The notes beneath the pieces were generated by a model. That model ran no database searches and was not told where the DNA came from. It saw only the letters and a program-made list of their open reading frames with translations. From Parus major (taxonomy: Eukaryota; Chordata; Aves; Passeriformes; Paridae), in assembly GCF_001522545.3 (NCBI RefSeq), contig NC_031799.1:32351950-32415949 (forward strand): 64,000 bases of DNA. Direction: 5' to 3'. Shown here one piece after another: positions 13,501 to 25,392 of the stretch. Position 1 is the first letter of the stretch. Each line of letters begins with the position of its first letter. Position numbers and translations under genes: made by a program.

Positions 13501-16500
13501 ATGTGGTAATGCATACCCCTACTTCTTAGTAACTTTAGCCCACCTAATCTCTAAAAACCAACCATTATGAATTGTCTAAATGATCTGGAAATTATTATCA
13601 AATTATCAAATTAATTTTATATAAATATATATATATAAAAAAGTCATTATTCATGTGGCTTTTCCTTTTGAGCAAGGCACCAGCTGCTTTGTTCTAAGCT
13701 AAGTTCTTCTTCTGCACTTATGACCTAAGCTATGAAGCCTGTAAATGACATGGTTTAGGATTCATACTGCTGTTAATAGTAACTTTAAAAAATACTAAGA
13801 TAAAAAGTTAAGAACGTTGAGATCAGAAAAAAAGTCATCATTCTATTGCAGCATAACGCTATTTTATAATGAAGAGTTAAAATACAGGAAAAAGTGTGCT
13901 TTGAACATAGAGATCCCACAGATTCATGGTGTAACATAACATTTGCTTATTCTCAAGGGAGAGAAAAGCGCCTTGAACTGACAGACAATAAGATAAAGGA
14001 TTTACTGCTATATTTACTTTTATTAAGGAAATTCTGTTTCAAAGAGCTAAAGGGCTTGGTTGATTGATTGCATTCCTTTTGGAAGAAATTTATGACACTT
14101 CTCTAGTCAGTCTTATACACTGTCTGTTGGAAAATTGTTTGATTTACCAATTTACTCATATTTTCCTATTTTTATACAGCTGAATTAATGTTTTAAAAGA
14201 AAAAAATTATTTTCAGATTTATGATCTGGAAAAAGATAACATGAGTTTTCAACTTTATTAATTTTTGCCCTCCTGACATCTGTTTTGAAGACCTTGCATG
14301 CACTGAATGTCACGTGCACTGTTGTCCTGCTTTTTCTTCTTTCCCTCTTAGTATCAGAACTGTGCTGTACACAACACAACTGATGTAGTACACGAGGAAA
14401 AAAAGAGAAGATAGGTGCATAATTGTTTCACATAACTTTGGAAGCTTTTTGTCTTTTCCTCTGGAAAGGCAAGGACTTTATTCTGAAGCTCTATGCAGCC
14501 TTGTAACCAGAAGAGTAATTGTGCCCTTTGCAATATTAAAGAGTCCCTTTTGCTGTCTTACACTCTGAGAAACTATTTTGAGTGTAGAATCCTCAGTTTA
14601 AGGTTATTTGCTTATACCCAAAAAGTTACATTACTTCATATACTTATTATAAAACAGTTGTGCATCTGTCAAACCCATCTGGGTGTTAAGTATTTATGTT
14701 GTGATATTTAAAAAAAAACTTTACTAAGAATTAGGAAAGTACTTCATTAATAAAAATAATACATGGTATATCAAAATCTATGAGGTTATACCCTAATCAA
14801 GTGGTTAGCATCTTTGTGGCTAAGATTTTTTCCCTGTGACTATTTACCATCCTATTTTAACATATTCATCATTTCATATAATCCAAGTGGCAGCATTCTT
14901 TTCGATACATGACTTCAAAGAATATGGATGTCAAATGTGTTCTTAATTGCATTCAAAGGGCAACTACATGTCTAAGAGGTCAGACCATCTGAACAACTCA
15001 TTTTGCAATTCCCTGCATAGTCTTTCAAATGCAGTTTGGATAAGAGAGATAAGATTCCATGAAACAGAGGCACTGACATTGCAGGGTAATGTTTCAGTAC
15101 TAATCAGGCATATTTAACATTGTTGGACCATACAGGGTGTGGGAAGAAGATGGAAAACTATCAGAGCGTACTCATGCTGTCCTGAGGCCACTGGTGAAGA
15201 GTGTGCTAAAGCCAGAGTAAGACTTCCAGTCTGTAAGGATGAAGGGATGCTTGAACATGCATATGTGTTGTCTATCAGATGGTTCCTCTATGTTTGCAGT
15301 CCACCAGTCATTTTGGCCTGGTAAGAATTTGCTTCATGGTCATGGTATTAGAGAGAAACTTCTATAGACTTCAGATATTTGGCAGATTTCAAATACAGAT
15401 TTTGTGCCCATTCATGTAGCCAGGGAGAAGGAAGGCAAATGCAACTCTCTGTAATGAAGGCTAGTTTTGTTTGTAAACAAAAAGACTTTTTGATGTCAGT
15501 AATCAATATGTTCCAAACTACTATAATTTTTTTTCATGGCAAGCATCATCCTCATATGATGAATGCAGATACCTACCTATTTCTCAATTTTCAGAATCTG
15601 TCTAATTTTGGCCATCCTACTCTCTGCTCCTTCATTTTTAGTTTCCTTCTGTAGTTTACCTCTTCCTTTAAGTGACTGGAAGCTCTGTCCTCTGCCTTCC
15701 TGGACTCACGCTCATATGTTTTCCTGACTTTCAGGTTTTCCATGCTTCTATACAGGATAGTTTTCAGGACATAGGATAATGGGACTCTGATAAGTCTTTG
15801 CCCTTGACATAGGGCTTGTAATTCAATTATGTGTGTTTGTCTACTTAATCTATGATGAGTGTTACTCACACTCTCTGAGTGCCCTAATCATATTAATATT
15901 TATTATATTTTCTTATGAGAATGCTAAGGATGTCATGTTTCCATGATCAGAGGTATTATAGTATATAATATATAGTATTAGTATTAGTTATAGTATTTCA
16001 AAATGACCATAGAAATATTTTCTTCCTTTTTACTGCAATCTGAGATTTATCCTTGCAATTATAAGAATATGTGGATTGAGTCAATCTAAATTACTTCTAG
16101 AATTTCAAAATTTGCAAAATAAAATATTATTTAAAGGTCTGTTAAGAAAGGCTTGAAATTCTTTTATTTCAAGTCTATTGAGTAACATATTAAATTTGAA
16201 ATTAGAAACAAAACAATATGCAGAATAATCTCATTCCTTATATAAATTCTAAACTATGCATTAATTATGTTCCTGTACAATATATATTGTTACAAACAGA
16301 TGATGGCAGCACATAAACATTTGATTTTTGCTTCTTTGGGATCACTGGCACAATCAGCTCATGATTTGACATTTGGGAGATCTTGTGGACTTTTCCAAAT
16401 CATGCTGTGCCATCATGTGTCTCTCTGTAATATTTATTTTTGGTTTGTTATACTCTTGCATAAAGAACCTGCCAAAGAAAATTTTACCCTCTGCTTTATG

Positions 16501-19469
16501 TGGTTGAGTAATTGCCATGAGTTATTGTCAACAGCTTCTCTAGGGAGAGCTATCTAACTCTGATGAACTTGAAACATTAGCTCAGAACGTGCTTCTGTTC
16601 TCATCCACTGTAAATTCATGATATGTGATGTCACAGCTGTTCCTCAGTCTCTTGCATGTTTTCCTCACATGAGCTGTAAGAATTTTGACTGTAACTCTCA
16701 GGCAAGCCTTCCATCAGGCATGTTTTCATCACCTTGGGGGTAACTCTAGGTCTGAAGGATTCCTGTAGGACTTTGTTTGTGGTGTGCTATAAACTGAACA
16801 CAACACTGAACAAAGTTTCAAGTGCATCTTCTGGAAGGCAGCTCTTCACTGTCATTGATCCTTAGAGGCCTCAGATGCTTAGGTTTGTAAAGTGAGTTAA
16901 TAAAACTCATCCTGCTGTTTTCAGCATCTTACTAGAAGTGCACATACCATCAGTGAAAGCAAGGGACACATGAGGGGATTTTAAAACCAAGGTTTATCCA
17001 TGCCTAAATGAAGCACTTGCTAAATCTCAATCTCTTTAATCCCACACAGATTCCTGCTAAAAAGCCAAATTTGCCATCCAACCCTAAAAACAAATGTTTT
17101 TTGAAAAAATACTTTTCTCAAGGCACTGGAATTCTCTAGCCCATCTCAAAGAGTTTTTATTTTTAATTAAAAAACCAATGATAATAAAAGCTATTACAGT
17201 TCATTGGGGAAATAGCTCTACACAGACAGCATTGTTTCAGTGTAAATGTAATAATCTACTTTTTTTCTTTTCCAGAAGGCATTTCAATATTTTGGTGCAT
17301 TTTTTCAGTCTTTTTTCTGCCTTAAGGATGAGGTCGACTGAGAGAGAGATGGACAACTTTCTTTGAATAATGACAACTTCTTGTTAATTTAGTATCTTTT
17401 CTTTCACGATGCCTATTTGCAGCTTTGGCGCTATGATCCACTCATGCTCCTGGGAAGGCAAATGAGTGTCCTGACATCTTGCATGTGTTTCACAGAGCTG
17501 CTTACCTGGATGGAAGAGAGTAGTTAGCACAAGCTGTTCCTGGTGCCTTGAGGCATGCCCTGGTCTTTGAGAAGCACTCTTCTAGGCAGTTTTCATGTGC
17601 AGTGCACCAAGCCAAGAACCAATCAGGACACACGGTGACCTGCCTTTCTCCAACATTTTACCCTCTTTTCTCAATAAAGTCTTTTCTTACCTAGGAAGGT
17701 TAATTCTTGCATCTAGGCCAGGGTCCTGTCATCTGCAGAGTCAGATCACTTGGAACTGGGTCACAGGGGCCTGTCAACAGCAGCTTCATGCCAGACAAGA
17801 TATCATAACCAAAATCCTGTCTTGTAGGTGCAGATGACAGGAGCATAATTGTGTTTGACAAGCTACTAAAAGAGGAGGGAGGCAAGCCACAGAACTCTGC
17901 TTTCTCTTCTCTCAGTGCTTTATTCACATCCTCGCTGCTTCTAACGTGCTCTGTTAACTGATCATTTTAGGTTGCCGACATAATGGGAGCCCTAGGGAAT
18001 TAGTCTGCATGAGATGTAAGAGGCCGCTTCTTGGTAATGTATTAGTCATTTCAAAACACTTTATGGTGGAAGCAGAAAAAATGACAAGCTAATTCTCTGA
18101 TATATTTCAGAGGTATTCAGGCCCCTGTGAGAACAATACCTCTATTCATGTCTTGGCACCATTGGAAATTCATTTTTCCTTCATTTCAGAGAGTGGCCTG
18201 AGCAGAAGCAGAGAGAGAAAGGCAACATGGTCTTCCCTAAGACAAGACTTCTGCAGTTATCAGGATGAATGACTGCAGTGTTCATTGACTATATTAGGAG
18301 AGAGTCCAGGGATGCATTACCTTTACAGAGTATTATGTGTTCAATCTGTCCTCTGGAATTCTTCTCGCCTTGATGTAATATACACAGGTCTCAGGCAAAT
18401 ATTACAAGTTGTGTTCCTCTGAAACCTACACTTTAATATGTAAGGCAGTAAGTTTATGAGGACTGTATAACATTTGATTTATTGGGAAAGTATGTGTAAA
18501 ACAGGGTTGTCTACCTGCCCATTCTATGTAGGAAATGGTAGTCAAATGAAACAAGCTAAATAATATCATACCACACTATGGGGATAGGGGTTGGCTGTTT
18601 TCCCAGCACTGTGTTAGCTTGTTCAGCTCGAATGGGTAGTGGTAAAGGCAAACATTCCATGATGGATCAGTGCATGACAAGTAGAACTGTGAGTACACTG
18701 GCATTAATTAATTAGAATGGTAGCCAGTTTCAAAATTAGGCATTGTAATTAAAATTTTGAATACATTATAGTTGCTGATATAAAATTTCTGTGTTACAAT
18801 AATTTGAGTCTGCATAATTATTGAACAAACCTATTTCAGTGCGAACCCAATCAGCTTCAAAGGGTAGTAAGCTGTATAAACACCATCTCAATGAGTAAGG
18901 TTATAGAAAAGGCTTTGGAAACTTGAGTTTAGCTTCTTTAAAAACTCAGGCCATTTAAACCTTTCCCAGAAGCTGAAATAAGCGGAATTTTTACCACAAA
19001 CCAAATTAGGAAACTCCACTGAGATAATTTAATCTTTTCCTTAGTCTCTCATTGTGTAATCCAACCATATATTTGCCTCATTTTGTTTTCACATGCTCTG
19101 TGTGACTCAGGGAACTCCACTGCAAGTGGCAGAGACATTTCTTAGTCTTATGTCTTTTCTGGATGCTACTTCTTATCTTTGCAAACCAAGGAAATTAATA
19201 GAGTTATTAAAAGCTATAGCTATGTCTTCCCCAGAATTTTGTCAAAGTAATTCAGCAAAGTATTAAAAAAAATTAACACCAAAAATAAGTATTTAAATTG
19301 TAAATGTGGATAAAAAAAATGTGAATGTCCCCCTTCTTGAACTGAAACTTTCCATTGAAGAAGTCAAGGTATTCAATGCCTTAGTGTTATTTCCTGAAGA
19401 TCTATCTTACATCAGCCTACGTTAATCCCTCAGGCCCTGATAGCACATGAAATTTCAGGGCAGAGAATG
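10566..19469. other. Unique AT-rich sequence, about 8.9 kb, no recognised gene
   Basis: No interspersed repeat is recognised. A T/G-rich stretch occurs at about 12821-12865 and a short (AT)n tract at 13617-13642. The segment 11440-11720 is locally richer in GC and open on both strands for 60-80 codons without recognisable motifs. Around 15950-16000 there is an AT-only low-complexity run. All longer open frames here are under 100 codons. It reads as intron or intergenic DNA. Confidence 0.5.
13617..13642. repeat. (AT)n-rich low-complexity tract
   Basis: A run of alternating A and T with a short poly-A end. It is too short and impure to be informative beyond being a possible microsatellite. Confidence 0.8.
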
Positions 19470-20794
19470 TTTTCAGTCACTGGAGGCAGATTTGTTTAGG
19501 AAGTATTTAAACAAATAGGACACAACCAGGTCCATTGGCCCTGATGGGATGCACCCATAAGTGCTGAGAAAGCTGGTCCACGTCACTGTGAGGCTACTCT
19601 CAGTAAACCATGAAGGGTCATAGCAATTAAGGTAGTAAATGCCATTCCCATCTCAAAGAAGGACAAGAAGGATGATCTAGAAGCCTAGCGGCAGGTCAGA
19701 GAAGATAATGGAGCACATAATCCTGGAATCCATTTCCTAAAACATGAAGGATTAGAAGATGACTGGGAGCAGACAGAGATTTATGTAGTGGGAAGTCAAG
19801 CTGGACCATATTATAGGCTTCTACAAGAAACCAGCTGATTCAGTAGATAAAGGGAGAAAAAAAGATGCTGTTAGATCAGATTTAGTGGGGTTTTTCACAC
19901 CATCTCTCATTTACAAACTGATGAAAAACACCCTAGAAAATTGATTAGTGAGGTACACTGAGAATAGGTTGAGCCACTGGCTCATAGTGCTGGGATCAGC
20001 ACCACCAGGTCCAGCTGGAGGCCAATATGCAGTGTAGTACCCGAGGTGTGGGTACCAGTAACAACAGTATTCAGTGTCTTCCTAAATTACCTGGACAATG
20101 GGCCAGAGTGAACTCTCAGTAGCTTTACAAGTGATGTAGCATTAGGAAATGTGGTTGATAAGCCAGATGGACTTGCTGCCATTCAGAGAATCTTAGGATA
20201 GAAAATGGGTAACAGGAACTTCTAGAATTTCAGTGGAAGGTAAGTGGCAAGATTCTCTCCTGTTGCGGAATAAGCAGTCTGGTGCTGCTTAGCTAGAGAG
20301 CAATATATCAGAAAATCTCCCAGGGATCCTATGGACATGAGTTTTGTTGACCATAAACCAGTCCTGTGGCCTTGTGGCAAAGAATTCAGTCTCCTGGGGT
20401 GCATCAGACAAGACTTTTAACATAGAGAAGACTCAAAGGGACTTCACCAGTGTTTTGATATCATATGAGGGGAGGAATGTGAAGATAAGACAAGGGCAGG
20501 CTTTCATCAGAGGTGCCCAGCTTCAGAACAGCAGGTGATGGGCACAAATAGAAAGACAGGAAATTTTATTTAAACATAAAGGGGAAAAAGTCAAACCCAA
20601 ACATTTCCACTGTGAATGTGATCAAACGCTGGGACAGGTGCCCAGAGAGGTGTGGGAGTCTCCCTCCTTGGAGACACTGAAACCAGTGTGGTCATGGACC
20701 TGAACAACCTTCTGCAGCTGACCCTGCCTGAGCAGGGGATGAGATGACCTCCTGAGATGATGAATATTCTCAGCCACTATCTGGTTCTGTGATT
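19470..20794 (+). mobile_element. CR1 fragment, about 1.3 kb, RT domain to 3' end
   Basis: This is the longest CR1 copy in the window. The reverse-transcriptase region begins near 19500; the well-conserved GPDGMHP motif is at 19537-19557. It is followed by the 'PI.KK.KK' block at about 19650, the 'IMEHIIL' block at about 19707, the 'vtsgvpqgs' region (degraded) near 20000, the NDLD-equivalent at about 20085 and 'ALVAKN' at about 20372. Then come the 3' segment ('gtgcccagagaggtgtggga' at 20638) and the terminal 'tctgtgatt' at 20786-20794. Many in-frame stops are present. The 5' edge could lie anywhere in 19430-19500. Confidence 0.9.
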
Positions 20795-22980
20795 GCTGAG
20801 AATACTGATATTTGCCATTCATTACACCAAAAAACTGTGGGATATAAAATGCTTTTGGTGGCTTTTATTTAGATTGATGCTGTGTTGCTGTATGAAATAG
20901 TAAAACCTTCATTTATATAACTTCAGAAATGGATCTTATGTTTCTGTGTATGCAATGTTAGGGGTTATTACTGCATAGAAATCATTAGAGCAAGCATTAA
21001 AATATTATATGGTTTTTAAAAACCAAAACACCATTCTGGCAAGGCATGTGTGTGCTTAATTAGCTGTACAGAACTATTTACTCCCACACTTCTACAAATA
21101 GTACAGAGCAGAGCACACATCTATAGTGGCTTTTTTTCTGGAGTTTCAAGGTGTCTACATGGTGATGTGTTGGTGGAAGTTACAGAAGAAGAATTGGTGG
21201 AATCAACATCTTGTTACACCACCAGGGCTCCAAAACAAGAAAAGATAAAGGGCTTTTAACAAACAACAGAACAACAGAAATTCAGAGGAGTAAGTGTATT
21301 TCAATTTCAAACTGCATTCTCATGATGGAAAATCAGAATTTGTTGCTAGTTTCCTCAGCTGTGCTTTCTGAGATGTGAAGCATCCAAGCATCTTTTCTAG
21401 CTTTGCACATCAACTTGGTTCTTTCCTAGAAGATGCCTCTTACTGTGCAGGACCCTGAATGTTAACAGTTAAATTGAACTGTCTGAATATTTATCACTAT
21501 GAATTTAAAATGTTTTTGCCTCAGCTTATGTGACACCATTCTGCAGATATGAAAAAGACAGAAAGAAACTATAAATTAGATACAAGGGACATGGGTTTCT
21601 CTTGCCTTTAGTAGAACCTTAATTTGCACTGGCTGTTCTGTACAAAGGAGATCTAGGGTCCAGAATTATGACTTTATCAGGCATCACCCTAGACTAAAGG
21701 CTTTAAATTAATATAATTGGAATATACATTGCCAAGCACATACAATGAATAAAAGGTGTGTCTTCATTTTCTCTCCATCTCAAAAGATATTTTTATTTAA
21801 AATACTGTAATGGAATAGTTAAGGGTACTTAAATCCTGAAGTTAATAAGCAGTAATAACAAAATTGTTGTATTTTAATTACATCAGTGAGCAGATCCTTA
21901 TAATGAACAAAGAATAAAATGCACTTCCTATTCAAAATATATTCGGAAGTAAGAATCAGCATACAGAAATAATGTCTGAGTTTGACTTTGCTCATGTGGG
22001 ATGTACTATGAAGTAAACTGTCAAAAAACTTGTAAAATTAGTGCAAGAGAAACCAAGGTCAAGTTTTGTCCAATAGTGACAGAAGCTAAGTGATTAGTTT
22101 GATACAGCAGAGACAGGGATTAAGACTGTTTGTGTTGCTGTTCCTTTCACATTAGTACCAAAAAGCCTATGGAAAATATATCTTAAAAACAGAAAAGGGA
22201 TTTTTAATAAGTGTAGAAATTTTAAAATAATGGAGCAAGATTAAAAGGAATTTCCATGTTTTTTTGCAAATAATTTCTGCCAGCCAGGACAGTTTCTGTA
22301 ACTAATCTGTCCAAACTCCTCAGAATATTAAAGGAAGATTTTTCAACAGAGAAGTTATATCATCAGGTGAAGTTACTGAGATAATATTAATTCTTAAATT
22401 TCATGTGCAGTCAGCATTTTTTTTTTTTAACAAGGAGACTTCTTATATGAAGTTTGCTAATAGAAAAAACTGTTGCCATCCCAAAACCATTATTTGAAGA
22501 ATTGTACTGATGTATCCTCAAACATCGTTGCTTTCTTTTAGAGCTGAAGCATTGTATATGCTATACTATTATAGCTTCACAGTGAAATAGTTACTTTTTC
22601 CATTTCTGTATAACAAGAATAATAATTTTATGATATTATAAGATATACAGTCAAGAAATACTGTGTTTAGACTAGAAAGCTAAATTTCTCTCTCTTCAGA
22701 GAATAAATAAATGTCTCTATTGTATCTCAGTGTAGTCCTGCAAGCTTGTTAAATATTTTAGAAAAACTTTAATGTAAATTCTGTGCTATATATCAGTCAA
22801 ATGGTTGCACAAAGGTCTTCCTGTCAGTAAGACAGTTGCCTTGCACTGCATGGAACTGCGTTTGTTTATTGCAAAGAGAATAATTTATCAACACATTTAT
22901 TATTTGGCCTTCCATTTTAAATTCAATAATGAATAATAAAATAAATTATATTTTAATTTATAATTAAATGTAATACCAAT

Positions 22981-23025
22981 TTGTATTTATATGCATACAT
23001 ATATATTTGTATTTATGTGCATAGG
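22981..23025. repeat. Two-copy AT-rich direct repeat, period 26
   Basis: A 19-base unit beginning 'ttgtatttat' occurs at 22981-22999 and, with one difference, at 23007-23025, embedded in AT-rich low-complexity DNA. Confidence 0.8.
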
Positions 23026-25056
23026 AGCTGCTTGCACATTTCTGTGGGAGTAAATCAGTCATTACCTACAAACAGGATAGAAAAAAGTTTTATCTTAGTG
23101 GAAGATGATCTCTGAAGAACTTTTAAACAGACTGCAAAACTGAAAAAAATAAAAGCCCATAAACGGTATTATCCTGAGATTATTAGTGTCTTAACATTAT
23201 TCTAGGGAATAATGTCATCTAGGGATGTTGTCATTTAAAGGCAGATAAAATGCCTATTTCTGAATAGTAGAATAATATCGAAAGGCAAATTGGTTTAATT
23301 AGGCAAATAAATTTTGAAAGACTTTTAAAACACTAAAGAAAGAGAGTAATTCAATAAACCATTTCTTAGACAATGGGATGTGCTTGATGAACATAACAAT
23401 TGCATAATTTTATTTTGTTTTTACAAGATATTCTGCCCCTCATAATCTCAGGAAAGGTGTATTTGCAGACCGACAATGGTATTTTTTCACGTGAGAAACA
23501 TGAGGGAAAACAGCATTCTGAAGATTTCACAGTTCTCTCTATATTTATTGTCATTCATGTTTCATAATATCTATGCATTTGATAAACCAACTGAGTTTAA
23601 ATTTCTTGCTTTGACTTTTTTCTTGGAACAACAGTAGCTGCAAAATACACCAAATCTGGAGAGATGTGTAGCATAAATGTTGGGCACAATCCAGATAGTG
23701 CACCAGCAGTGTTGCAAGATTTTCTGCCTTTGCCCAAAGACTTCCAGTGAATTACAAAACTCTTATCACTCAAAAGTCAGAAGGACCATCATTTTATTCC
23801 CTTGGTAGTTGCAAAGTCAACATATGGAAGTGTTAAAAGGCATCAAAATATTTTCTTTAAAGTAACTTTGAGTATATACAGATATGTTACATGTAAATTT
23901 ACTCTGTGACTTACCAAACTTAGTTCCTGCTGAACTGTGAATATAGAAAGCAATAGAAACCTCTTAAAATTTTAAAGCAGAGAATTTTCTGCTTGTTAAG
24001 TAGGCAAAATTCTAATTAATATACTTCTGTTATTTAGGTAAAGTGGTGTCATTTCAAAAGCTGTGTGCTGTCAATTATTATGCAAGGTTCTGAATGCGCA
24101 TATTGTTTTATTTGAAAATATTTATTTCCTGATAATGACTCAATGGCAAGACAAGAAGTAATTTTTTTAAATAGTCTTGATAAACTTCACAGCATTCTGC
24201 CTGAATTCAGAAATCAACAACACTACTCTAAAGCTGGTATCGTTAATAAATAAACACATCTCAAAACCAGTATTTTTCTTTGTTTTCATTATGCTGTTTA
24301 TTTATAAACACGCCTGCAGAATCATCTGTCTCTGTCAACTGCTTGCTATGAGGTCTTCTTCCTAAAATCCCTACACTGGTTAATACTATAAATGTCTGTA
24401 TTAATCAGGTTGTATGAGGGATTTGGATTTTCCTTTTGAAGCTTCTGGGAGTTTTTTCTATGGTCTTTTAAAGGAGAGCAGAGTGTTCTCATTAGAAAAT
24501 GCAAATCATAAGTCAAAATAGGCTATATTTGGGGTTGTTTAGTTTTGTTTTATTTGGTTTCAGATGTTAACTTGAGTATGCAGTCCTTTCATGTGTTTTG
24601 ATTCAAGTTAGTAACGTCCACTCAGATACAGTCTTTCTGGGTTTTTTAAGCTACTTCTGCATAATCCTGGTGTAGCTATTTGCCCAAAGACTTCACAAAA
24701 GTTTTCTTCACTGATATTTCTACAGTATTGACTGACAAAGAATTTGATACTTTTCAGTGCCCTGTTTGAGAGAGTTCTGCAGTAATCTGTAAAGTGCTGT
24801 CGACTTTACATTAAGCTGAACACCAAGACAAAGTGAAATGAGTGATTTACCAAAGGTTGATGGCAGATGAAGAGAGAAGAGAATTCCAGTGTGAGGTTTC
24901 TCAGCCCTGCGCTTCCAGAGAATATACACCCATGCTACTCCTATAAATAATCTATGCCTAATATACTAACAAGGAATCCTCTGTGCTTCCACCTAGCTGA
25001 AGGAGAAGAGATGTGAATTCTGAAAACAGGACCTGGTGATGTCAAGAATTTGAAAA

Positions 25057-25392
25057 ATGCAATTCTTTTTTGATTTGGGAGATGAGAAATTATCAGTTCT
25101 CTTACGAGTAAGAGGATATAAAATACAGGAAGGATACCCTCCTGTTTATGCCATCTTCTTAAACCAGATTTTTCAAAGAAATAATTTTTTATGTTGTTCT
25201 TCAAAGTCAAATGTGCAATTGGTTGTCAACAGTCTTCCTGACCTTAATGTTCATACACTCTTTGTCATCCTTACTAAGAAACTAAAAGGCTTAGAACAAC
25301 TCTTAGAAGTTAACAGGCTCGAAGATTTTGGCACTTTACCACAGAATAGTATAAATAAGTGTCCTTTTGAAAACTTGGGAGTCAACAGCTAA
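25057..25392 (+). other. Open frame of 111 codons with ATG start, unrecognised
   Basis: A single uninterrupted frame starts at an ATG (25057) and ends at a TAG (25390-25392). The translation is mixed, with a hydrophobic start and a C-terminal half rich in charged and aliphatic residues (for example LKGLEQLLEVNRLEDFG). No family is recognised, and no promoter or polyadenylation context is evident. With stops expected about every 15 codons at this composition, roughly one frame of this size is expected by chance in 64 kb, so it is recorded only as a candidate. Confidence 0.12.

Noticed and set aside
23737..24690. Identical 16-base string (tttgcccaaagacttc) about 940 bases apart
   Set aside because: A shared 16-mer is expected by chance in a window of this size, and the flanks do not match.
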